A DNA stretch of 64,000 bases from Mytilinidion resinicola (taxonomy: Eukaryota; Ascomycota; Dothideomycetes; Mytilinidiales; Mytilinidiaceae): the NCBI RefSeq assembly GCF_010093595.1, contig NW_022985441.1:2256372-2320371 (forward strand), in the 5' to 3' direction. Below are positions 11,002 through 20,191 of this stretch, piece by piece. Numbering within the stretch: position 1 is the first letter of the stretch; every line of letters begins with the position of its first letter. Position numbers and translations under genes: made by a program. The notes beneath the pieces were generated by a model. The model did no database searches. It was not told where the DNA came from and saw only the letters and a program-made list of their open reading frames with translations.

Positions 11002-11335
11002 TTAATCATGGGGGCCACTAACTACACACCCCCCTCCTCTTGGCGCTTCACCACTTTCTGATTGGCTCGGAGAGGCCGGAGCTTCCTCCGGGCATTCACC
11101 CTTACGTCTCTCTGCACGTGATGCTATAGACGAGGCCGTGCGTAATGCTATAGACGAGGCCGTGCGTAATGCTATAGACGAGGCCGTACGTGATGCTATA
11201 CGCGAGGCCGTACGTGATGCTACAGCAGTGCTCCGAGCCAATCAGAAAGTGGTGAAGCCCCAAGAGGAGGGGGGTGTGCGTGAAGTGAAAAAGGGGTGTA
11301 AAAGGGGGTGTGTAGTTAGTGGCCCCCTTAATCAT
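11002..11335. mobile_element. hAT-like MITE with internal 24-bp minisatellite
   Basis: The element spans 11010-11327 (318 bp) between two perfect 8-bp direct repeats, TTAATCAT at 11002-11009 and 11328-11335, taken as the target-site duplication. Its ends are perfect 24-bp inverted repeats beginning GGGGGCCACTAACTACACAC. The arms continue as a longer inverted repeat of about 45 bp (CTCCTCTTGG...TGATTGGCTCGGAG), offset by a roughly 35-bp insertion in the right arm. The centre (about 11117-11222) is a tandem array of a 24-bp unit containing GCTATAGACGAGGCCGT. An 8-bp duplication fits the hAT superfamily. There is no transposase, so it is non-autonomous. Confidence 0.85.
11117..11222. repeat. 24-bp minisatellite inside the MITE
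   Basis: Four to five head-to-tail copies of a unit close to GTGCGTAATGCTATAGACGA plus GGCC. The later copies carry a TACGTGATGCTA variant. The array is in the loop between the arms of the MITE. Because the unit is 24 bp, all frames stay open through it, which explains the spurious Ala/Glu/Val-rich frames on both strands. Confidence 0.8.
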
Positions 11336-11468
11336 ATAGACACAATCACAGTCAGCATTATTAGTTAAGTATACAGCTCGAACTAAATAACTCTGCATTA
11401 TAGGCGGCGAGCATGTCTAAATTTGCTGGCATGCGCACCATACCGGCTTAATCAAACACAATCTGCTA

Positions 11469-12791
11469 TCATAGAGCACTCCCAGCCTTCGCAGCCCTCG
11501 GGAAGGACATGAGTTTCGTCCAGAGGTTGGTTCCACCCGTCTGGAGGTCCGCGAACTCAGGGCACGCAAGGCTTAGAATCGGCGCAGCAATAGTCTGTGA
11601 CGAGCTCCAGCGGCGTCGCCAGAGTCTTGAAGAGAGTGGCGAGGCTGTTTGGCGCAAATGTCTTGACAACTTCCAGAACGAAGCACATGAGGCTGTTCCC
11701 TTCGAGAAGGGAGGCGCTGTTGAGCACGCCGCCCGTGATGTCGTCGAAATTCAGCCCGACGAAGGAGTTCACCTTGCCCGTGTTACCTCCGATGGACAGC
11801 GTGGCGGGATATTTTAGATACCACTGGAAGAGGTCGACGTTGAGTCGGACGAGGGTATAGTCCACGGGGATTCGGTACCAGTTGGAGGGGATCTGCTCGT
11901 GGCCTTTCCCGTACACTAGGCCGGAAGGCGGCTTGTCGTCATCGTAGACGGCCCAGAACGACTTGAGCACATTCTTGGCTACATTGGGGTAAGCTTTGCT
12001 CTTCTGGAATTGGTATAGAACAGGTCAGGGGTACATACTCATTTGGCCCAGAGGATTCTCAACGGAGTGGTTGTTCAGAAGACGAATAGCAAAGGCGTAT
12101 CCGGCATTTCGTCCGATCATGCCGGTGTAAGGGCCCACTATAGAAATGAGGATTCGATGCCTTGCTTTCCTCAAATTGCTTGGCAATACGGCACCAACGT
12201 CGTCGAAAGTAAGGACGCCGTCTCCCATTGAATCATAGATTTCCAGAAACTTGGTCATGTTCATAGTAGATGCATCTCTAGTAAGATAGACATCATCTCG
12301 CGTGTTAGGGGCGTCGGCTTCGATAAGGTTGTGAGCGGCGGATAGGCCGCGAGGTTTTCCTGCATATTCTCAGTAAGGGCCTTGTCCGGACAGTTGAAGA
12401 CTTTCATACCCAAGCAAGTTGCGAGAATATTACTAACTTTGCTAGACTTTCCGCCAATTGAAAATCCTGGATCAAGAGAGAGTGGGTTCCTAGAATACAC
12501 AGTGCCCATGACCGCAATCAAGGTGCCCAGATCGAGGCCCATGCCGTACACTGTTTCCCGATGAGTCTTTATATGTCATATCGTTCATGCCTCGTTCTAC
12601 TGACCTTCATTTACGGCTGCGACTGTTTCCACCAACTAGATTCTGTCAGACAAGCCTCTCAACACAATGCAACCTGTTAACGTATACATGATTTCCGAGA
12701 AAGCTGCCGACGTCATCCTCGCTCACGCATCATGAGTTCGCCAGATGGGATGAAGTGAGCGCAACATGGTTATAGAAGGGGATTGGACGAT
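11469..12791 (-). pseudogene. Heme-haloperoxidase-like (chloroperoxidase family) gene, decayed
   Basis: Reading from about 12790 downward, exons join across introns at 12636-12687, 12551-12604 and 12360-12409. They give blocks typical of secreted fungal chloroperoxidase-family (peroxidase family 2) proteins: DDVGSFLGNH, VYGMGLDLGTLIA, SIGGKSSKVSNIL, AAHNLIEADAPNTRDD, NMTKFLEIYD, SIGGNTGKVNSF, LLEGNSLMCFVLEVVKTFAP and LACPEFADLQTGGTNLW. A short gap near 12000-12050 must be a very small intron or a lesion. The frame shifts near 11595 between LELVTD and APILSLACPEF. Upstream, the block expected to carry the Pro-Cys-Pro heme ligand reads RPIPFYNHVA without Cys and is followed by a TGA. I call it a pseudogene; an undetected 5' exon remains possible. 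Confidence 0.65.
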
Positions 12792-13020
12792 GTATGGTGC
12801 TGTACGTGGATGAAAGGACCTAGAGACAGGCTGAATATAGAGGGGGAGGTTCGCTTTGCTAGCATTAATTTGTAATGTAAATACAACCAACTCATGGTCT
12901 GCAATACTTGTGATTTCTGGTCCTATTGTGACACCTCGATGACGCAAAAAAGCAGCCCCAGCTCCGGAAAGGTAAAGGCAAAGAGGACGAGCGCTTACCG
13001 TAAAATGTATATGGAAACAT

Positions 13021-14729
13021 CTACAGCTCCCTCTCCGACTCCCCTATCCCCTCTACCGGCACCCCTCTAATCGGATCCTCCCCCGCGCCCTTAATCGCCT
13101 CCTCAAACTTCCTCCCTTCCTCCTCCCTCCCCTTAAACAAATGCTCCCGTACCAACCGCTGCGGGGTCTCCCCCAGCCACTCAAAGAGACTAAAATCCTG
13201 AAACTTATCCGCCCTAAAAATTTCCAACACCTCGACCTCCTCCTCATCACTCAGATTTTCAATAAAATGCCCCATATTCCGCGGCACAATCCCCACATCC
13301 CCCGGCCCATAATCAAACGTCCGCGCCGTCCCCGAACTCCCAAAGATGGTCACTCGCGCTCTACCACGGATGAAGAACGACCACTCGTCCGCGTTGGGAT
13401 GCCAGTGCATTTCGCGCAACGCGTTGGGTTCGATGGTGAGGTGCGCGGCGGCGACGGTTTTGGAGATGGGGAAGTTGGTGCTGTCGGTGATGCGGACGGT
13501 GCCGCCGGTGGCGTTGAGGGCTTCTTGGGCGAGCATTTTGTGGGTGAACTGGAGTGCGGATTTCTTGTAGCCCTTCTTGGGGATTTCGTCGGCGATGGAG
13601 CCCGGAACGGAGCCTTGGAAAATGTATTTTTCGGAGGCTGGTAGGGCGTTGAAGACTTCTGGGGCGAGGCGGAAGTTTTCGCCGATTACGGATTTGGGGG
13701 TATGGGCTTGGGGAGGGTTAGCTGAGACGAGAGGGGCATGGGGGAGATGACTTACCAAGCCAGTCCGTGAGAAGGAAAGTGGATTCTTCGGAGAAGTTAC
13801 CGTCGTCGAAGATTAGGAGGAATTCGGTGCCGTTGGGGCTGAGGCCTTGCAGGGAATGGGGATATCCAGATGGGAAGCTGTAAGCATTGATTAGGCGTCG
13901 AGCTCATCACAGATAGTGATGAAGGTTCACATACTACCACAGATCCCCCTTCTCCAGATCATCTACGAAGCTTCCGCCTTCAGGGTCTAGTGCCGTGATG
14001 CGAACGTTTCCCTCTAGTACGTAAGCCCATTCCGCTTCTTTGTGCCAGTGGAGTTCTCGGATGACACCCTGATCTATCAGTTTTAATCACGCGGGGGTTT
14101 CTATGTGGTAGATCTCCACCTCGTCCAATCGCATGTTCACGCCAGCTAGCTCCACGCTCGTAGGAAGCTCACGAATAGTCGTCTGCCGCGTCCATCCGCC
14201 TTCTTCGATTCGGACATGCGAGTCGGCGAAAGACCAGCGCATATTCTTCATATCTCCATGATCGGTGCTCGGCGGACGAACGAGATCTGGGTTTTGTCGT
14301 TCGCGGTCTTTGTTTCGCGGACCGAGGACGCTGGCACCGTTGCCATTTCGCTTTGGAGGATTAAATCAGTTCAAACGAAGCTGGTGCTCACGAAAATTCT
14401 CGGGATGTGTTCCCTTATTCTCGTATATGTTGTAGGATGGTTGATTGATGTGATTGGGATGGATTTCGACAAAAAAAAGAAAGTTGAAGGTTGAATGCCG
14501 ATTTTCGAGCTGGATTTAAAGCAAGAAAAGCTGCACTTACAAACGGTAAGGGCTGAACTCCATCAGCGACAGTATCAATCTTTTTGTCATACGGGTCCTT
14601 GTGCTTCCTCGTAAATGGTTTTCCCCGCGGACCGCCATGAGGGCCAAATGGGTGCTGGGAGACCGGTGCAGCAAAACCGCAAACCCCCGACACCGCCAAA
14701 ATCACGAATAAAGTCAATTGAAGCAACAT
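13021..14729 (-). CDS. Secreted bicupin oxalate decarboxylase family protein
   Basis: Five exons (14541-14729, 14121-14350 with its last base at 14120, 13935-14068, 13756-13877, 13021-13706) splice in phase to a 453-aa protein. The signal peptide is [18 protein letters not shown]; an in-frame Met 13 codons upstream (14768) would spoil it. Cupin 1 carries [14 protein letters not shown] and [10 protein letters not shown]; cupin 2 carries [15 protein letters not shown] and [10 protein letters not shown]. Each cupin thus shows the HxH, Glu and distal His that bind manganese in bicupin oxalate decarboxylases. The family converts oxalate to formate and CO2, usually at the cell wall or outside the cell. 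All catalytic blocks are intact, so the gene is probably functional. Its stop at 13021 is only about 230 bp from the decayed haloperoxidase gene on the same strand. Confidence 0.9.
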
Positions 14730-15030
14730 CGCAAATTGCAAGTGGTTTTCAAGATCAATGAAGCTCACGAGAAGGGCCCTCTGAGGTTATAAGTGACGTC
14801 TACTTAGTCATAGTGAGTAGTCGTTAGTGTGCATTAGCTTCCGCGATCTCCGTGGACCGTCACCTTTCGTCATGCAACAAAGCCCCCGCATTGCACCATT
14901 AAGCCTGGAAAAGAAACGAAGATAAAGAATACCAACACCCCTACTCGCGTAGTCCTTGAAAATATATCAACATCGTAATTGAGGGCTTCAAAACATCGCG
15001 GTCGATTTTCCAAACATTTTCCACCCTGAG

Positions 15031-15913
15031 ATGGACAATGGCACTCCGCGGAGTGGAACCTTAGACGAGAACACACCCCTTTTGGGCCAAAGGAAGCACA
15101 ATAGCAACCTCTCTATACGTTTCCGAAAGCACATGACTTCCAATGTCAGCAAACACCGCGCTGATGTCGTCCTCCTCTTCGGCTACCTCATCACCGGTTT
15201 GATAGATAGCTCAGCCGTTTATATCTGGGGAGCGTTCGCGTCTATGCAAACCGGTACCCATCCCCCGTTCTCCCCATTAAATCAAATCCACACAACTCTA
15301 ATTCTAACAATCCCAAGGAAACACAATCTACCTCGGCCTCGGCATCGTCGAACCGCAAGCTTCCACCCGCTGGCTCAAATCCATCACCTCAATCGCTTCT
15401 TTCTGCCTAGGCTCTCTCTTCTTCAGCACCACCCACCGCCTGCTCGGTCCCCGCAAACGCATCACGTTACTGCTCAGCTTCACTCTTCAACTCCTCCTTC
15501 TCATCCTCGCTGCTTTGATCCTAACCCTGACCACCGCGCCCCCGAAAGACTCCAACGAGATCCCATGGAACGTCGTCGTCCCCCTCGCCGCTATTTCGTT
15601 TCAGTCCTCCGGCCAGGCCGTCACGAGCCGCGTCTTGCAGTACAGCGGGCTCACTAGTGTGGTGCTGACGAGCAATTATTGTGATTTGTTTAGCGATCCC
15701 AGGCTGTTCACGACCGGCTTTAGGGAGAATGTGGAGCGGAATCGGAGGATTGCGGCGCCGGTTTTGTTGCTCATCGGGGCGGTGGGAGGAGGTTTGTTTG
15801 CGCATAGCAGCGTAGGCATGAAGGGGGCGTTGTGGGTGGCAGCGGGATTAAAGGCGGGAGTGATTGGGGCTTGGGTGCTGTGGCCGGCTGAGAGAAAGGA
15901 GGAGGAAGAGTAG
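15031..15913 (+). CDS. DUF1275 (YoaK-like) membrane protein
   Basis: Two exons, 15031-15253 and 15318-15913, flank a 64-nt GTACCC...AAG intron and encode 272 aa. The start is the ATG of MDNGTPRSGTLDENTPLLG. About six hydrophobic segments follow, including VVLLFGYLITGLIDSSAV, ITLLLSFTLQLLLLILAAL and ALWVAAGLKAGVIGAWVLW. The motifs YLITGLIDSSAVYIWGAFASMQTGN and VLQYSGLTSVVLTSN fit the DUF1275 family of small membrane proteins, common in fungi and bacteria and of unknown transport or signalling role. It is divergent from the oxalate decarboxylase gene with a 300-bp shared upstream region; co-regulation is only a guess. Confidence 0.85.
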
Positions 15914-16212
15914 AGGTAGGAGACGAGGGAAGCGTAAGGTCAGCTAGGGAGGTGTCTGGGTAGTTAGAACGAGAGCATGACGCCTCATGTAGGTGTCCTA
16001 GAACGTGAAATCCGTGTGCATATTCGCTCCGGGGATGAAGAAGATCCCGAAAAAAAAAGAACCTACTGATGATAACATTGGTGGCTTTCGTGCTGCGGTT
16101 ATCCAAGATCGCCAAGGCAGTTATTCTAAGCATCCTGACTCCCTTCCATTCGTGAAGCGTACTCCCGCACACGGGCAGAAATCCAAAAGAAAATCTTCGT
16201 CGCTCCCACATG

Positions 16213-17665
16213 TCACCCATGCTCGCGTCTTCGCCACAACCATCCGTCGTCACTTGCGCCATCGAATATAATCGCCATGTCGTCCTCACTGATGCGATCT
16301 CCGAAGAAGTAGGGTAGGTCTTCCGCCGTCAAGTTATCGTATGCTGCAAGGAAACTCTGCATTTCCTCTCTGGTTTCCTTCAGTATTATGTCACGATTCC
16401 ACCGTATGATCGGTTTCTCAACATCCCGGTGTACTACCTCCACCTCACAGAGTCCCTTTTCTGTCACTTTTTTCCCAACCATCTCCGCAAACGCCACGCT
16501 CTGATGCCTTCCATTATCGTCTTTGTAACCGATCTTTAAGGTTTCGCCATGCCACCTTCCATGTGCATCTTTGATGTAATTTTTGACTGCAAAGCCAGTG
16601 ATATCGTAAATTTGCTCGTACCGGATTCGATTATGCAAACTCTCTTCCAGGATTCCGCGTTGAACGTACTCACTCAAGCCGGACTCGGTCGTGCGAGATA
16701 ACTCTTTGCCATTCATATAGACGTTTGACATGTCTAAGAGGCCGGCATAATGTTTTTCTTTTGAAGGACCATGTCGCCAGCCGTACGAGATTATTTTGAT
16801 CTTGACGGGCTTTGGATCAAGTTCCCATTTGACTTTCTCCACTACGAGTGCAATCTTTTTCTGACTGACGCGCCCTGAGAAGTATTTACGGATATCGTTC
16901 CACGTCAAGTGATCCCATATTACGAAGAAGTTTTCAAGACCTTTCCCAAGGTCTTCAGGTATCCTCTCCTTCTCCAAGTCCCGGTGTACAATCTCGACCT
17001 TCCACACTCCTTCCTCTTTCAGCCTCTTCGCCATCATTTCCGCAAACGCCACGCTCCTTCGTCTCCCATTGGCGCACTTTAGACCAACCGAAACGTGTGC
17101 CTTGGGATCGTCCGTTTTTTCCCTCTCGATGGCATCCTTCACATCTTTGTATATCGCCTCGAATCTGATCCCATTGTGTTCGTGTTCGAGGAGCGCGTTT
17201 TGCACTAACATGCTCTTCCCGGTCTCTTCTGTGCGGAACAGCATTCCAGAGGCAGGTCCCAGTTCTACTTAGGTAAGGTCGGATTCGACAGTGAGATCAC
17301 CGGCCCTGGGCGTCTGCAAAGAGCCATGATAGCGACCGTATAAGATGAATGTGCATTTCAGGTAGTCGAGATCGGTGTCATCACTGCAGATTCCCCGCTC
17401 CCCGTAGTAAGAGTCTGTGAGCTTCCATTTTTCTAGCGGAGAAACGTAAGGCAGGAGATTCTTTTTTCCTTTGCTTGGATTCCGATGTCTCCTTTTTTGG
17501 ACATGCACGTCCTCTGGAGGACTTGGACACGCCTTGGCTATTCTTAGTGGTCATGCAGGAGACCTTGCTGGTTTGGACATTTGGCGGTGGTGACCGACTC
17601 CTAGGTTCAATTACAGGCCTATCATCTTCGACAGGCTTTTTTCGGTTGCGTAGACCAGATGCCAT
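16213..17665 (-). pseudogene. Protein with two RapZ-C-like domains, broken by one frameshift and one stop
   Basis: The longest intact stretch is 343 codons (17244-16213), but coding continues upstream. In the same frame, a TAA at 17269-17271 separates SDLT from VELGPASGMLF. Further up, the frame changes at an A-run near 17490, joining a basic, Ser-rich N-terminus that starts MASGLRNRKK at 17665. Two repeats each show a first strand ending in a YG-x-x-x-G turn (FILYGRYHGS; IISYGWRHGP) and a signature GxxxxxGRRRSVAFAE or GxxDDNGRHQSVAFAE, followed by VEIVHRDLEK or VEVVHRDVEK. These match the C-terminal domain of RapZ (RNase adaptor) proteins. Fungal members have no assigned function. Both lesions could be sequencing errors; taken at face value the full-length gene is dead. 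Confidence 0.6.
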
Positions 17666-18083
17666 GATGAACTGATGGAAACCGGTGTGGCGTTGATGGG
17701 ACGGAAGAGACGCGTAAACCGACGCGACTCAAGAAATGCCAAGACCGCGGGCATCGTAGAATATACACTTTGTTAGAGTACCACTTTCGCCTATCAACAC
17801 CACGCTTTACCCGTCTATCAAAACTCCCGCATCTTTTTCCTCACAAAGACGAAAGCGCCTCTAGACACAAAGCCATTGAACGCTCTGCAAACCTGTCCGG
17901 GATCAGAAATCACAGAGAACGACGTCATTAAAACGGCCGTCATACGCGATACCAGCATACACCCTTCTCAACACCTAGAAAAAAAGCAAAATCCTCTATA
18001 TACACACACATCTCCCACCCCCAACCTGTCTCCTCACAGAAACACGACACGTTCCGGCCCACCAACCCCCTAACCGGCCCCCA
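17666..18083. other. Divergent intergenic region
   Basis: 418 bp between the start of the RapZ-like gene and the DUF202 gene. The last 100 bp are C/A-rich and look like a fungal leader. No other feature is supported. Confidence 0.35.
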
Positions 18084-18503
18084 ATGTCTCGCTACCTCCG
18101 CCACCTCCGCACCACCCCGATCGCCAACACCGGCAGCGTCGCACGTGACCACCTCGCCAACGAGCGCACCTTCCTCGCGTGGACCCGCACCGGGCTCGGC
18201 TTCGTAGCTCTCGGCGTAGCTCTCGCAAAGCTCGACGCCCTGGAAGCCCTATCGCCGATGCTGAAGCACGACCATGGCGACCTGAAGATCCAGGCGACGG
18301 CGTTGGTGGCATCGGGGACGGGCTGCTTGACGTATGGGACCACGCGGTACTTTGCGTCGCTGCGGCTGCTGCAGAGGGGGCTGTTTCGGCCGAATATCGC
18401 GGGGATTGCGTTGGTGGCGGTGACGAGTGCGGCGGTGGCGGGGGGTGGGATGGTGTTGGTTGTGCAGGATAAGGGGGAGGAGGTGGTGGAGAAGAAGAGG
18501 TAG
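18084..18503 (+). CDS. DUF202 (YidH-type) small membrane protein
   Basis: An intact 139-aa frame from an ATG holds the family signature HLANERTFLAWTRTGLGF at residues 23-40. Three hydrophobic segments follow: about 36-52, IQATALVASGTGCLTYG (68-84) and IAGIALVAVTSAAVAGGG (104-121). DUF202 proteins are short three-helix membrane proteins of yeasts, filamentous fungi and bacteria; related domains occur at the C-terminus of vacuolar VTC subunits. The function of the stand-alone form is not established. Length and composition are normal for the family. Confidence 0.85.
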   Translation: MSRYLRHLRTTPIANTGSVARDHLANERTFLAWTRTGLGFVALGVALAKLDALEALSPMLKHDHGDLKIQATALVASGTGCLTYGTTRYFASLRLLQRGLFRPNIAGIALVAVTSAAVAGGGMVLVVQDKGEEVVEKKR

Positions 18504-19151
18504 TGTTTATTCGGTTTTATTTGGCGGCTATTGGGGGTGTTCCGGGTGCTTCAAAGTATATATCCTTAGATTTCTTTCTTAGAAGGGAATTTCTAAGTCG
18601 CCTCCTTCAATTTCATTTCCTATTCCCTGACGAATTCCACCGAATTTTCAGCCGTTGAAGTACAAAGGTATCTCAGATACCCAACCTACGGTCTTGGTAC
18701 TCTGGCAAAGCGGCGATATAGTACGTGACATGGCATCGGGTCCCACTCGCACGCGACTCATGCAAGTCATCCATGGATGTTTGTCCCTGCCAAGAGTATG
18801 GGGTATCCCCGGCCTTCCTCAATTTCTTATCAAAAATCCAAAGCCGACGGCAAATAAACATCACATCAGAGGAGAAATATTCCCCAAGATAGGGAGTCAG
18901 AAATTCATACCCTTCCGAAAGATATAGGACTCCAATCCCCAATTCCTGGAACCAAGGGACCGCACGCGAAAGCCGATCGATCGGGATTTAGAAAACACAT
19001 GGCGAATGACGATGATAGAGAAGGAACGCGTCGTCTGATACATTCATGTTAACAGCTTTCTGCGATCTCCTTGGAATTCGGCCAAGCTTCAGGTACCTTA
19101 TCTCCCGATTTCAACGTGGGCTCAATGCCGCAAGTCGAGACTGGGGAGGGA
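18504..19151. other. Intergenic region
   Basis: 648 bp between the DUF202 and FAH genes. Open frames here have no coding character. It probably contains the FAH gene promoter. Confidence 0.35.
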
Positions 19152-20148
19152 ATGGCTACTGTGAGTGCTCAATTGGTTTGACATTTATAGCTAAACTAAC
19201 TTTTTTGGTGTCGCAGAGCTGGAACCGCCTCGTCCGCTTCATAGCAGCAGAAGACGACAAGGAATATACCGGTGAACCCATCGACTCAAAGATTGACAGT
19301 ACGCTCCGCAACCTCTCAATTGATACCAATATCCCTCCTAACACCACTCAGTCGGCGCCGCCCTCACAACCTCCAACCCCATCCGCGTCTGCATCTTCAC
19401 CTCAAGCACAATCCTCGACCCCTCAACCCGCCCCACCACGACCATTCTCACCATCCGCACCCTCCTCCCACCGCTCTCCCGCAATGAAATTGGTACAATC
19501 CGCTGCATCGGCCTCAACTACCGCAACCACGCCAAGGAAATGCACATGGAGCTCCCCGATTACCCAACCCTCTTCTTCAAGCCCGCTTCCTGCCTCGGCG
19601 CCCCCAACGCGCCCCTCGTGATCCCCTACCAAGCGACAGACGGGCAGGCCGACTACGAAGCCGAGCTCGCGATCGTGATTGGTAAAGACGCGAAGAACGT
19701 GCAGAAGGAAGATGCCATGGATTATGTGCTCGGTTATACGTGTTCGAACGACGTGACGGCGCGAACGCACCAGTTCCACAGCGCGCAGTGGGGGTTCGGG
19801 AAAGGCTTCGATGGGTTCGCGCCGCTGGGGCCGTGTGTGGTTGCTGCGCGGAGCATTTCGGATCCAGGGCCCATTGAGCTGCGGACGACCTTGAACGGGG
19901 AGGTGATGCAGGAGGGAAGGGTGGACGATATGATCTTTGGGATTGCGGAGATCGTGGCGTATATTAGTCAAGGGACTACGCTGGAGAAGGGGACAGTGAT
20001 TATGACGGGGACGCCGCATGGGATTGGGGTTAGTAAGACGCCGCCGGTGTTTCTGAAAGATGGAGACGATTTGAGGGTGGTAATGAGCCATGGGTTGGGG
20101 AGTTTGGTGAACAGGGTGGTTTATGAGGAGAAGCCGGGGAAGGCGTAA
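19152..20148 (+). CDS. Fumarylacetoacetate hydrolase (FAH) family protein
   Basis: Three exons (19152-19160, 19217-19298, 19352-20148) splice to 295 aa. The first exon is only MAT, chosen because GTGAGT follows at 19161 and CAG ends at 19216, giving MATSWNRLVRFIAAED. The core has RCIGLNYRNHAKEM, FFKPASCLGAPNAP, the acidic metal-binding YEAELAIVIG, SNDVTARTHQF, GKGFDGFAPLGPCVV and MTGTPHGIGV. These are hallmarks of FAH-fold acylpyruvate hydrolases/oxaloacetate decarboxylases, which cleave or decarboxylate beta-diketo acids using Mg2+ or Mn2+. No organelle target is obvious. It converges on the Zn2Cys6 regulator, which in turn is divergent from a transporter, suggesting a small catabolic cluster. 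All residues expected for activity appear present. Confidence 0.9.
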
Positions 20149-20191
20149 GGGCGTGAATCAGGGTGCATGTAGTCGGCGCTCAGGTAGAAAC

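Noticed and set aside
11117..11222. 24-bp repeats as a CRISPR array
   Set aside because: The units are directly adjacent without spacers and lie inside a MITE in a fungal genome.
11102..11398. Frames through the MITE that read as Ala/Glu/Val or Ile/Thr/Tyr repeats
   Set aside because: They come from the 24-bp minisatellite, which keeps all frames open; there is no start or flanking coding context.
14730..14768. Upstream Met of the oxalate decarboxylase
   Set aside because: It would place polar residues before a clear signal peptide; the second Met at 14729 gives a normal secreted N-terminus.
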